Shown: in pieces, positions 1 through 10,390 of the stretch
How the letters are laid out: each line of letters begins with the position of its first letter
Numbering within the stretch: the first letter of the stretch is position 1
Source: Benincasa hispida
Lineage: Eukaryota > Streptophyta > Magnoliopsida > Cucurbitales > Cucurbitaceae
Direction: 5' to 3'
Length of the DNA stretch: 64,000 nt
Assembly: GCF_009727055.1 (NCBI RefSeq)
Contig: NC_052354.1
Span: 55,279,573-55,343,572 of the forward strand
The notes under the pieces: generated by a model
What the model was told of the DNA's origin: nothing
The model's input: only the letters and a program-made list of their open reading frames with translations
Databases searched by the model: none
Made by a program: the position numbers and the translations under genes

Positions 1-654
1 TTCTGAGCAAAGAAGATTTAAAGTTATATAGGAGTTTTTGTTCAATAACGAATTCCTATAACGTATGATTATTGGAAAAAAGTTCCAAACCATTTAAAAG
101 ACAAAAATTTTTTATTGTGTAGTAGAATGTTTCTAAAATTTTAATTCATATGCATAGTAGTTTATTAGTTTATTGTTAACTACTTTTTTCATTGTGCAGA
201 TGTCGTTCAGTGGACTCTAAGTCCAAACATTGTATACTAAGTGTCTACATCTAGGAAGTTTCGGACTTTTAAGACAACATTGACTCAAAAGTTCATACTT
301 CCATTTAAGGATGAACCCTCGGTCTTGCAATTTCCTCCCCAACAATATTCTCATATAGAGCAAGATCATTGGACATTCGTTCGTCAATGACGATTGAGTG
401 AAGAATGAGAGGTAATTCATTCACAATAAATTACATGTCAACATTATCATTATTTTGATAGGTAACTTCAACTAGATTTGTTGTACAGAAAATCAGTCGT
501 CTTCAAAAAGAAAGACGTGTGAAATGTGTATATAATCACCACATTTTTTGGAAGGACTATGCGAATCTTGTCCAAGAATTAGTGAGTTATTCAACTTAAA
601 TTAAATCTTTTATTCTAATATGTTTATGCTAATTAAATATGTATGTTCATGTAG

Positions 655-1489
655 AACCTATTAAATGACCCTTCTTATCGGGCGACTTTATGGAAAGAAG
701 CAAGAAAAAGAAAGAATAATGAATACTTTGATGAAGTTACTCGAGAATGTGCCAATCGGATTGTAAGTATATATTGTGCAAAGTTTAAGATGGAATATAT
801 GTAATGTTCGGAACTTGTGATGATATAGATATTGTGTGAAAATTGTAATATGTTTTACAGGATAAATTGGCCGAAGCCTGTGAAGGTGAAGATGTTCTCA
901 CAAAAGCATTGAGTACGGAGGAACATTGGGGACGTGTTAGAGGAATGTGTGATTTTGTTTCCCATTCTCAATATTTCAAATTAGTAAAACCAAAGTCCTC
1001 AATGAGCCAAAAAATTGAAGAAGGCTCTAGTGAAAAAAATGTTCGACATAATAAAATGTCAAGAGAAAGAACTCACAGCGAACAATTTCATCAGTCCCAA
1101 TCATCTGTTGGAAGTGTTGCATTAAGTGCATCTAAAGAAGAAGATACTGAGAAGATGTCTAAAGAAGATTTGGAGGTAATTTATTTGTTATGACTTTTAA
1201 ATTTTAATCATATTGTACGTGCTTAACCATGCATGACATAATTTTTTTTAAATTTGTTAAGGGGACACCATGCCACTTGGCTATAGGAACTATAGTTAAT
1301 ATTGTTGTAGTAGCCACAACATTTGATGATGATGTGACATGCTTAACTGTTAATGTTCTGATTGACATTGTCATTAGAGAAGATTTTCCTATACCAATTC
1401 CTGTGAAGGGTAAAATAGAGTTCTTAAATCAAGCAATGGACAACTTTATAAAATGGCCTCGTGAACTTGTAGTTATGGACAGTATATGA
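655..1489 (+). pseudogene. CACTA transposase-associated protein (Ptta/En/Spm type) with DUF8039-like domain
   Basis: Three exon-like blocks read through with GT-AG junctions: 655-762, 861-1175 and 1262-about 1489. The first two encode the motif WKEARKRKNNEYFDE, then ECANRIDKLAEAC, then ALSTEEHWGRVRG and a FVSHSQYF end. This order is typical of the plant transposase domain that precedes the protease in CACTA elements. The third block starts GTPCHLAIGTI and contains IPIPVKGKIEFLNQA and KWPRELV, the pattern of the DUF8039 domain found next to it. The region continues upstream (about 480-585, with FWKDYANLVQEL). Transposon-encoded, not a host gene; it is partial here, and whether it is still transcribed cannot be seen. 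Confidence 0.7.
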
Positions 1490-1541
1490 GTTTGGTTATT
1501 TATTATTTTTCCTACTTTGAATTTTTGTAACTTTGGTTATG

Positions 1542-2679
1542 GTAGGACCATTCAACAATTAAGAGCTTCAGCTAGTCCTCCAAATATACTAACGCCAATG
1601 GTACCATCAAACTATTGAATGAACGATGTAAACATGATCCGTATCACTTTGGACGAGCATATATTTGGAAGAGACAAATTTATTTATTTAGGCCATGATG
1701 ATCTGATCCAATATTGCAATATGGTAGGCTACATGTGTATTTTAACATACATTGCGTAAGTATTACTCATCTAGATTCACTCATGTATACTTTGTTTCAT
1801 GTTTAAATAATAACTTTTACTTTGTTTAGGTATCTTTGGGATGAATGTGATCGTGATATTACGAAGAAGTTTTTTATAATTGATCAAGCAAAAATATCGC
1901 CACACATGAAGTCTCAAGATATCCGATCCAGAAATTTAGCCAATCAACTATAATTGGCTAATTTAGACCAATTAGTCCTCATTCCATATAACACAGGGTA
2001 AGTAGATACAAGTTCTTAAGTTATTTTTAATTTGCATTATACACGTACTAATATTTCAAAATTGTTGCTTATTATAGTTATCATTGGATATTGATTGTAA
2101 TCAATCTACAAGAAAATTGTGTTTATGTTTTGGACTCTTTTCGAAGTAAGGTTTAGAGGATTTTCATGAGTTATAAATATGTAAGTGTAATTGAACTTTC
2201 TTAGCTCTTAATTGAAGTATTTATGTTTAACTAATGTTTTCAAACTATTTAGTGGATTGAAAACATGGCAAGCCAAGCACGATCTCCAACACCATCGGTC
2301 TTCTCCAAAATGAAAACCTGTAAAGGTAAATTTGCATTCATATTTTAACAATTTATGTTCATTTGAACATAAGAACAATTGTTTTCAACTTCTTTATATG
2401 CAGTGCCCTCGTCAATTAGATTCTGTAGGATGCGGGTACTATGTGCAAAAATTTATACACGAAATAGTGCATAATCCTACTACTCCATTACTAGCTTCGT
2501 ACGTGAATTATTTATTTTTTATATAGTACTAGCTTTAATTTAATAAATGGACGTAAACTTATGTTGAATTTATATTTTTTTTTCACTCTTTGTAGTTCAA
2601 TACAAAAGATGCATATACCCAAGGAGAGATTAACGTAATTCGAACCCAATGGGCAAGTTTTGTTGGCCGATTTGTGTAA
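1542..2679 (+). pseudogene. CACTA-encoded Ulp1-like cysteine protease (C48)
   Basis: The translation in pieces gives YLWDECDRDITKKFF (from about 1831), LVLIPYNTG joined over an intron (1998-2077) to YHWILIVINL, then VYVLDSFR, then CPRQLDSVGCGYYVQKFIHE (from 2404), and finally KDAYTQGEIN and QWASFVGRFV ending at TAA 2677-2679. These are the hallmark blocks of the SUMO-protease-like domain that CACTA elements carry. The triad residues are all still present: His codon 2082-2084, Asp codon 2133-2135 and Cys codon 2431-2433. An in-frame TAA in the block after RNLANQL (about 1950) and another stop after the Asp block make it a pseudogene. Its substrate in these transposons is unknown. Confidence 0.7.
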
Positions 2680-2768
2680 GGATGTAATTCTTGTTTTTTG
2701 TCTCAATAGAATGTAAATATGCTAGCTTAGAATGAATGTAAATTTATCTAACCATGATCTTTGTGAAT

Positions 2769-3345
2769 GGAATTAGTACTAATTAATATTTGTGAATGAG
2801 AGAAATGATAGCTTGGTGTAAATATTCTATGAAAGTCTGGTATTGTTATGCAAATGTTGGTGATTAGTGTGTTTATTTCATATTTTGATGAGTATATGTA
2901 ATGGATTGTAAATATTGATTGTTGATTGTGGATAAATTCATAGGTGGAAGACTTGATCTGTTTATTATTGGAAGATTTATGCATAATATATTTTTTGTGT
3001 TCATGGAGTATTTGGTGTTAAGTATTCGTGGAATTAGTACTAATTGATATTTGTGAATGAGAGAAATGATGGCTTGGTGTAAGTATTCTATGAAAGTCTG
3101 GTATTGTTATATAAATGTTGGTGATTAGTGTGTTTATTTCATATTTTGATGAGTATATGTACTGGATTGTAAATATTGATTATTGATTGTGAATAAATTC
3201 ATAGGTGGAAGACATGATCTGTTTATTATTGGAAGATTTATGTATAATATATTTTTTGTGTTCATGGGGTATTTGGTGTTAAGTATTCGTGGAATTAGTA
3301 CTAATTGATATTTGTGAATGAGAGAAATGATGGTTTGGTTTAAAA
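2769..3345 (+). repeat. 261-bp tandem repeat, two full copies and a partial third
   Basis: The string GGAATTAGTACTAATT starts at 2769, 3030 and 3291, giving a period of exactly 261 bp twice. Copies one and two differ at only about a dozen positions by eye. The third copy stops after about 55 bp, where it runs into the GTCGGTTTAAAACC palindrome. The repeat lies between the protease and the presumed 3' terminus of the CACTA element, so it is probably part of that element's 3' region. Confidence 0.9.
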
Positions 3346-3422
3346 CCGACATTAAAGGGCTTTAATAACACTATCTTTAATGTCGGTTTAAAACCGACAT
3401 TAAAGCCCGAAATTCTTCTTGT
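3343..3422. repeat. CACTA subterminal inverted repeats (hairpin-forming)
   Basis: GGTTTAAAACCGACATTAAAG occurs at about 3344 and again at about 3384, and its reverse complement CTTTAATGTCGGTTTAAAACC lies between them (about 3374-3394). The middle copy forms a near-perfect palindrome, TTTAATGTCGGTTTAAAACCGACATTAAA. The string CACTATCTTTAATG at 3369 sits inside. Such motif clusters are where CACTA transposases bind near element ends; binding here is inferred. Confidence 0.6.
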
Positions 3423-3485
3423 GTTTTTTATTATTTTTTTTAGATTTATTTTTTCAATTTTCACTTTATATTAAAGTTGTATTAT

Positions 3486-3990
3486 TAAAATTTGGGTTAA
3501 AAAACACTTTTGGTCCCTAAACTTTCATAAAACTAACAATTTAGTCTCTCGACTTTAGTTTGTAACGATTTAGTTCATGTACATTCAATTTTGTAATAAT
3601 TTGGTCCTCGACCTTTGCTATGTAATAATTTGGTCCTTGTACTTTAAATTCATAATAATATAGTCACTAATGCAGACAAATTTATTAAAATTAGATGTCA
3701 ATTTTTATTATTTTATGATGTAGACTTTGTATTTTATAAAAATATGAGTCTCTGATTAGTTATCAGTTTATTTATACAAAAAAATCTTATTAAATCTTAA
3801 CTCTAATTTCTAACATAGAGACTAAATTGTTACAAATTTAAAAGTGCAATAACTAAATTATTAGTTAATAAAGTTAAAAGACTAATTTGTTACCAAATTG
3901 AAAGTTTAAGGACTAAATCGTTACAAATCAAAACTCAAAGATTATGAAAGTTTAGGAATTAAAATTGATTTTTAACTTAATATTAAATAA
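3486..3990. mobile_element. Non-autonomous TIR element (MITE-like), 'TTTGGTCCCTAAACTTTCAT' family
   Basis: The left arm reads GTTAAAAAACACTTTTGGTCC followed by CTAAACTTTCAT. The right arm (about 3944-3985) is the diverged reverse complement. Each arm also holds several degenerate copies of a unit like 'TAACAATTTAGTCTCT', so the element is an imperfect palindrome of about 490 bp. It has no coding capacity. A second copy lies at 53485-53960. I could not find a convincing target duplication, so the superfamily (Mutator-like is my guess) is open. Confidence 0.55.
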
Positions 3991-4019
3991 ATTTTTTTTT
4001 TTTAAAAAAAAAAAAACTC

Positions 4020-4440
4020 TTTTTAAAGTTTGCGTAGTATCAAACTAGTATAAGTTAGTAGGTGGCTTGTCGAGCTCTAGCCGAGCCTTCGTTCATTCTC
4101 GCTTTGGAGTTGCTAGACATTGAAGATGGATTTCGTGTAGTGGGTTTGTGTCCTCCTTAACGCACTTAAGATCCTAAAGAACGAAACCAGCTTTCACCTA
4201 ACAAAAAGCTTGGTTCCATTTCTCAAGAAGTGTTGCGATTTCGCAACTAAGAAGTCATCGCTTGTTTGTCGGCAAATCAAGCCAGAACAAATCAACTAGG
4301 ATGACAAAATTTTCAACAGATATGAAATTAAACTAGAGATTTAAATCGGGTCTTCGGTCGACGATGGACGAGAACGGAAAGAGGGCTCGCCCGGTCTCCA
4401 TCTTCGAACCCGATCCTCACCCTCGCTTCGATTGTTTTAA
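4020..4440. other. Unassigned block of higher GC
   Basis: This block is clearly less AT-rich than its flanks and lacks homopolymers. No ORF over about 60 codons is present on either strand. On the minus strand a short ATG frame of 21 codons (about 4053-4118) has coding-like composition but stops at once. It could be a captured gene fragment, an old LTR piece, or the left part of the repeat that follows. I do not recognise it. Confidence 0.3.
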
Positions 4441-4446
4441 TTATTA

Positions 4447-4485
<39 letters not shown>

Positions 4486-4893
4486 GGGAGAAAAACTAAA
4501 ACACACTATAAAAACTAGTTTTAATTATACTTTTTTTCTCATTTTATTAATTATATATATATATATAATACTAAAATAGTACCTTCTTTTTATTTAAATT
4601 TTTTTAAAATATAATATTTATAATAAAAAAATTAAATATTTTTTCTAATTGTTAATTTAAACAAATATGTGTAACAACAATATTAATTTATTACTTAAAA
4701 TTTACCATTTAAATATAATACTAAGTTTAGTTATTTTAAATAATAAAAATAATAAATAATAATAAAAAGTGGTGATTTCTTTTGTGAGGATTCTCGACTC
4801 TGACCCCAAAATGGGGAATGGAGATTAAAAATCCCTAGGGGAACGGGGATGGAGAGTGCATCCTCCCACCCTGACCCGTTGTTATCCCTAAAT
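4440..4893. repeat. Dispersed repeat with AT microsatellite, copy 1
   Basis: Starts with an (AT)n tract at about 4449-4477 followed by a short TG run, continues through an AT-rich body containing AAAATTTACCATTT, and ends in a GC-rich tail (GGGGATGGAGAGTGCATCC, then CCACCCTGACCCGTTG). The same order of microsatellite, body and GGGGATGGAGATGGGGAATG tail recurs at 51978-52425, so this is a dispersed element. I see no coding capacity. Confidence 0.5.
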
Positions 4894-6028
4894 ATGATGC
4901 ATGCGCTTGCTCAATAAGTCATTGGTGCTTTTGGATGGTTTGTTTTTTAGGGAGAATTTATCCATGTACCTCCTCCAACTTGTTGAGTGATGCGATTTTT
5001 ATTTATTTTTTTTTTTATTAATGTTTCTTTTTTTTTTTTTTTGTCTAAAATAATGGTAGGATGAGGAACGAAACCATCAATTTTTGAGTTATGTTCAGAA
5101 TGACCTTTTAAAAATTTAGATAAAACCGAATCGATGGAGGCCATACATAATGATATACATCTATGAAGATAATGTGGATGTATGTATGTATAAATTAAGG
5201 GGAAAGACAAAGAGAAGTGGAGAGAGATTGCAAAGAATATATGAAATATCCACCGTAGATTTGTTAGCACGTGCAAACATATCACCACACGGTTTGGCCC
5301 CAAAGCTAAAATAATCCCTTGAAAACCGCTGTGTTTTTGCTTTCAAAACCAAAAGAACTTAATAAAATAATAATGTGATTTTTAAAAAATAAAAAATAAA
5401 AATAATAAAGTGATTTGCCAAACGGTTCCCAATCCCATAAAGATCATCCCTAATCCCATATAATATAAAGATTCTCTTCCAATTAAAAGAATTGGTGTAG
5501 ATTACTTGAACCGCAGCTTTTTTATTTTTTTTAAGTTGTTTTTTAAACAATTTTAAAAGAAAAAACGTCGGCCTTTTTATGTAATTCATGGTTAATATTA
5601 GGAGACATTGGAATTTCCTTTTATTATATGCCAATAACTATGAATTATAAAGTATAATTTATTAGGTGTTCTTTAGAATATTTAAAAGGGGAACTAAACA
5701 AAGAGAGGATCTCTCAAGATTCTTGGAGAAGATTGAGTTCCATTAATTAATTAATATTTCACTTATTTATTAAGAACTTAATTAAAACCATATTAGTTTT
5801 AATCTCTCTCTCGTGCATCCAACGAGGTAATAAAATTCCTTCTTATCTATGTTGATGTGTCGATTTTTCTTTGGGATAAAACGTGTAATTATGTTCAATT
5901 TACAATATTATAATGCATTAAATGTATCGAATTGTTTGCGTTGATTATTGAGATAAGACGAGAATTAATATATATGACATAAAAAATTTTGAATTTGTAT
6001 ATTTAAATCTCATTTGGTAATCATTTAG
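4894..6028. other. Intergenic, no gene recognised
   Basis: AT-rich sequence with short overlapping frames on the minus strand (about 4947-5634) that show no domain, no coding composition and no splice-consistent continuation. Poly-T runs at 5007-5042 suggest remnants of retroposed sequence. Nothing else is supported. Confidence 0.5.
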
Positions 6029-6455
6029 GTCCTATTCGGTGATTATTTTTTTTTGTTTGTTTTTTAAAATTAAGTTTATTTTATCCACACTTCTTACAAT
6101 AATTTATATTTTGTTGAGTATAATGGTTGAATTCTTAACTAAATTCCAAAAACAAAAACATATTTTTGCTACTTTTTTAATTCTCAAAATTTGACTTGGC
6201 TTTTTGAATTATTGATGAAGTGTGGATAACAAATGAAGAAATTTTGAGGTGAAAATAGTGTCCATAGGATTAATTAAAACAAAAAAACAAAAAAACAAAA
6301 AAATAAAATGGTTACCAAACGGGGCCCATTTTTTGTTTTTATTTTTGAAAATTAAGCCTATTTCATCCATAATTCTTACAATAATTTGTATCTTTGTTAA
6401 GTATAATGGTTGAATTCCAAATTCCAAAAACAAAATGATTACCAAACAGAATCTT
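6029..6455. mobile_element. MITE, 'CGTTTGGTAACCA' family, with a second partial copy
   Basis: The left end CCTATTCGGTGATT is matched inverted by AATGGTTACCAAACGGGGCCC at 6307-6327. Inside are the family's signature AAAATTAAG and its complement-like arms. Directly after it a second, shorter copy runs to ATGATTACCAAACAGAATC near 6452. Copies of the same family occur at 23513, 25026, 28266 and 56775. Non-coding. Confidence 0.6.
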
Positions 6456-7405
6456 AATTATTCTATTTTTTTCATCATCATATTTTGGGTTGTTTTCAAA
6501 TAAAGAAAAATTACTCAATTTATTTAAAAATATAGCAAAATGTCACTATTTATTAGTGTCACTGATAAATGTCATGGTCTATCATTAATAGAGATATTTT
6601 GTTATACTTGAAATATATTTAGCAATTTTATCCTTTAAAACAATTATCTTTATATTTTCTAATATTTAGTTTTGATCTTTAAAAAATTGGTCTAAGAATC
6701 TATTTATGTACTCCTAGTTTTAATTTGTATAGTGTTTTCAAATGAAATCTATTCTCACGTGACATTACGTTGAATAAAAAATAAGTGGCCTAAAATTCCT
6801 ATTAAATTCATCATGAAATTTTAATTTTAAAGATGAAAATAGAGAGAATTAATTCTTAAAGTATGGGATTTAAAATAAAAAAAAATGGGCAAAATTTTAC
6901 ATATGAAAATAAGATTCAAATCCATGAATCCTATTATCTTTTCTATATTAATTTCTTCTTGCTTGGTTATTAATTTATGAGATTTTTATTTTTGGAAAAT
7001 TGGAGATGAAGCATTATATGGAATATAAATTTCCTCAAAGATATAGCAAAATATTTAAGAGTACAAAGAAAATATAAATTAAATAATTGAATAATTAAAT
7101 TATGTGTGAGCATGTGTGGAAAGCAAAGCAACTAATTTGATATGCCTTTTTTCTCCCTTAAAAAGGACCCTTCTTTTCATTGTGTCTGTTGGTTTTTGGT
7201 GAATCATGTGGCTATAATGAACTCATCACCATTTTAATGCCAAACCAACATGGATATTTGTCATAATAAAAAATATATATTTTTTCTCTCTCTTCTTTCA
7301 CAATTATATGGTACAATATATTAGATATATTAGTCTATTTCTATATATATATATATATATATATAATTAACTCGATAAAAGCATCAACTATTATTTTAAA
7401 AATTA
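6456..7405. other. Intergenic, no gene recognised
   Basis: AT-rich sequence. At 6540-6620 it holds one copy of a short 'TCTATCA..TGATAG' style motif that recurs at several other places in the window. A (TA)n tract lies at about 7341-7367. No coding region or RNA gene can be supported. Confidence 0.5.
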
Positions 7406-7621
7406 ACGTGGTTTGTGCTCCAAGCTAAGCACGCTTAACTTTGGAATTCTTATGATTGAGCCACCAAAAAGAAATGTGCATCTTGTTGGTATAAGTAGTC
7501 ATTTTCAATTCTTTTAAGCTTAACCATACTTTCATGTCTTCAGGATCCCTCTCGTTCGGTTGTGATACCGGTTCATTCATGTACCTTCCTGAATTCACCC
7601 TCCTAAACTTGGGTCGTTACA
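7406..7621 (-). mobile_element. Cassandra-type TRIM LTR fragment with 5S rRNA-like sequence
   Basis: Read on the minus strand the segment starts TGTAACGACCC at 7621, the usual start of a Cassandra LTR. It passes through ACTTATACCAACAAGATGCAC and GGTGGCTCAATCATAAGAA, then reaches TTCCAAAGTTAAGCGTGCTT. That last part matches the AACTCCGCAGTTAAGCGTGCTT core of plant 5S rRNA, which Cassandra LTRs are known to carry. The rest of the 5S-like part and the LTR end are missing beyond about 7410. It is a relic, not a 5S gene. Confidence 0.7.
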
Positions 7622-7879
7622 GTTGAACTAAAAAATAATATATTTAAATATTGTATGATATATATTAGGCATATTAAAATGTGTGTATGTATATATATTT
7701 ACCAATTTTGAACTATTTTAAAATGTTTAATTTCATTAAAAAAAATAAATAATAAAATAAACTTGTTAATCAATATAATAAGTTGGGTATATTAGGTTGT
7801 AGTTTTGTTATCTATCATTTATGTGTGATAGAGCTACTTTGTTATATATAATCATACTTATTTGCGAATAAATTTGTTA

Positions 7880-8191
7880 TGCTCATATTAAAGTTAGCCT
7901 AAATACTTTAGGTTGACATCATCCTATAGACGTCAAGAGTATTGACAATACTTTTACCAACGTCTTAAAGATGTCATCGACAAATCCATAGTTTTACACC
8001 ACTGACTTGTATCAACATAGACAATCTATGTCGATGCAAGTCGATATTGTGTTGGCATAGCCTTGTCTAACATAACTGTCTGATGAAAAATGTCCAAGGT
8101 GTGGGTGTGCTGGCAAAGAGTTTTGCCAACGAATTTTGAAGATTTCTCGATGATTTTTGGCGTAGTCGAAAAATGTTGCTTTATTGTAGTG
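7880..8191. mobile_element. Possible CACTA-like terminal fragment
   Basis: The segment ends TTTATTGTAGTG at 8191, the mirror of the CACTACAA start of plant CACTA elements. It contains repeated, partly inverted words around GACGTC, GTCGAT and GCCAAC, as subterminal regions do. I could not find the opposite terminus, so this is at best a one-ended relic. Confidence 0.3.
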
Positions 8192-10150
8192 ATAGTTACT
8201 ATCGTAACAGATTTAGAATATCATCATATATATTTTCTAAAATAAGGTCATACTATTTATGTTGTGAGAGAAAGAATCAATTAGGGGTTAGGGTTAGGGT
8301 TTGGTGTAGGTGTGTGGGAAGATTTTCTCATATCTTAAACAAATATTATAAAATTGCAAGAAGCTCCTATGAGGGAATCAAGTGCTAACATTAAAATAAA
8401 AATAAAATAAATTAAAAGGTTTTGGTACAACTGTGTAATTGGGACCATTTGAGAGCTTCTTCTTAATCTTCCACACATGCCAAATTGCCAATCTCCTTCC
8501 ATGTGTACGTGTGTGTGTGTGTTTTTTTTTTTTTTTTTTAAGAAACCCTAATTTTAAATGGTTTTATTAATTAAAAAAAAAAAAGTAACCTCCTAATTAT
8601 AATGAGTTGGAAAGATGACTTTTACAACTAAACATCCTCACACAAGATAAATAGATATCTTAAGTCTTCAAAATAAAAATAATAATAACAATAACAATAA
8701 TAAAAATAAAAGAGATCTTATAGGTAAGTGTGTGTTAAGAGTACCATTTTTTTCTTTGGGCCTAAATGTTTTTGTTTCTTGTTTTTTCTAATGAAAGTTT
8801 GAAATCTTCATTTGATAATTTGTTTATTCTCTCTTTTATTAAAAAGAAGAAATATATAGGAATTTTTTAATTAATGAAATTATTCATTTTTCATTGTTAT
8901 ATTGATGTAAAATTGCGAAAGTGGAGAATCCAAACATATTTTTATTTCTCTCTAAAATAATAAAAATAAGAAGTACGATAAAAGTCGAAAATGGTAACAA
9001 ACTAAACCATAATGATTAATAAAACAAAAATTTGTCGTTTTTCGTCAACAACCTATTAATCATGCCTCAATCGATTTGTCGTTTCATTTCTCCCCTCTCT
9101 TTATTTTTGTTTGTGTCCATGGTCATAAAACCAATCTAATATTCAAAAGGCACAACAATGAAAAACAATGTTGTTTAATTTAGTTAGGCTCTCACATTTT
9201 TCTGTTCAATACTAAATGCAATGTGGCCCCTTTATATTATAAATTAAGCTTCAAAGTCTATCTTCAAATTTTAGCCATTTGATAAAGACACATTTCTTGT
9301 AGTGGCCTCACAAATCAACTTAATATTCAATGCATCTTTATTTGGATAAGGGTTTCCCCAAAACAACTTCTTCTTGTCTCCAATATACACTCTAACAATG
9401 GTGAACGTAATTATTGTTTGAGAATGATTTTGAAAATAGTGCTTTCCAATGAAATACTTTTTCTTAACACGTCCTTTCGTTTCATTAAGAATGTGATTGA
9501 GATTATCTGATCCTAATAAAAATTATTTTTAACTAAATAAATTAATTCATTGAACAAACGCAATCAATTTACAAAATGACATCTATTGACAAAAACGAAA
9601 CAAACCACTTCGAATAAAAAGGGAAAAAAAAGAAGAGAAAGAAACTAGCTTTTTTCTAGAAAAAAAAAAAAACAACATGCCACTAATTAAGAAATTATTA
9701 ATGAGTGTATGTAATCGGGACTAAATGCATTGTATTGATGATATAAATGGATAAGTATCAATTACACTTCTAAATTTTAGAAGTAATTTATATTAAAATC
9801 TCAACTAATAATTGTTTTAAGTCGTAAGTATATGATCATGTGAGATTTATAAATGCTTCAATTAAACTTCTAAATTGTGATAAGTTAATTAAGAGAGATT
9901 TTGAAGAATAAAAAAATAAGAGAAACTATTTACATAAAATGACAAAATTTTAATCTTTTTTAATGGAGACTAATAGAAGTCTATAAGTGTTTATAAGTTT
10001 CTACTAGTGTTTATCAGTGATAGAAACTAATAGAAGTCTACCACTAATAATTAAAAATCTTTGATCGGGGTTCCCTGAAATAAAAATAAATTTCATGAAA
10101 CACTACAAATAAAAATTTCAAACAATGGAACTTTAAGTTTAAATATCAAA
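8192..10150. other. Intergenic, no gene recognised
   Basis: Contains a short telomere-like string (GGGTTAGGGTTAGGGTTT, about 8286-8303), poly-T and TG tracts near 8505-8540, and an isolated TTTCTTGTAGTG at 9293-9304 that matches a CACTA terminus but stands alone. At 9945-10065 there is a cluster of the short 'AGAAGTCTAT' motif. The 71-codon frame at 8173-8388 has no recognisable domain. Confidence 0.45.
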
Positions 10151-10156
10151 ATATGA

Positions 10157-10390
10157 GCGACTTCTTTTGTCATGAAAACTCCCAGAAGGTCACCCAATAT
10201 AAAATTGCTCTAAATTAAACACGTTTAACTTTAGAGTTCCTATGATTGAGCCACCGAAAAAAGGTGAACCTTGTTGGTATAGGTAGTAACTTGAAGTCTT
10301 TTAAGTCTTTCTTAACCATACTTTCATATCTTTAAGATCTCTCATATTGATTTATTCATGTACCCCTCTTGAACTCAGGTCGTTAAAGAT
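10157..10390 (-). mobile_element. Cassandra-type TRIM LTR fragment with longer 5S rRNA-like sequence
   Basis: On the minus strand, from about 10388, it shows a degraded LTR start, then AGTTACTACCTATACCAACAAG, then GGTGGCTCAATCATAGGAACTC. The 5S-like block at 10171-10250 follows, including GTTAAACGTGTTTAATTTAGAG and GGGTGACCTTCTGGGAG. The last string matches the GGGTGACCTCCTGGGAAG box of 5S rRNA. Order and spacing fit a Cassandra LTR, where this part supplies an RNA polymerase III-type promoter. Mutations throughout suggest an old copy. Confidence 0.75.

Larger units (their letters stand above)
1..3422 (+). mobile_element. CACTA (En/Spm) transposon, 3' portion
   Basis: The stretch carries, in order, a plant transposase-associated coding region, a DUF8039-like domain, a Ulp1/C48 protease and then AT-rich repeats. 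This is the usual gene order at the 3' side of large plant CACTA elements. Near 3345-3404 there are inverted copies of a GTCGGTTTAAAACCGAC palindrome, like the subterminal repeats of CACTA elements. TTCTTCTTGTG at 3412-3422 resembles the canonical TTTCTTGTAGTG end but is degraded. The 5' part and the main transposase lie outside the window. Stop codons inside the protease show the copy is not autonomous. The family is well supported; the exact right end is an inference. Confidence 0.7.

Noticed and set aside
4947..5634. Overlapping minus-strand frames of 60-120 codons
   Set aside because: AT-rich, no domain, no coding composition, no consistent splice structure.
8281..8306. Interstitial telomere repeat
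   Set aside because: Only about three units and mixed TTAGGG / TTTAGGG; too short to support.
9293..9304. CACTA terminus TTTCTTGTAGTG
   Set aside because: A 12-bp match alone, with no partner terminus or subterminal repeats nearby.
10171..10250. 5S rRNA gene on the minus strand
   Set aside because: The match is partial and mutated and is embedded in sequence typical of a Cassandra LTR, so it is annotated as that element.
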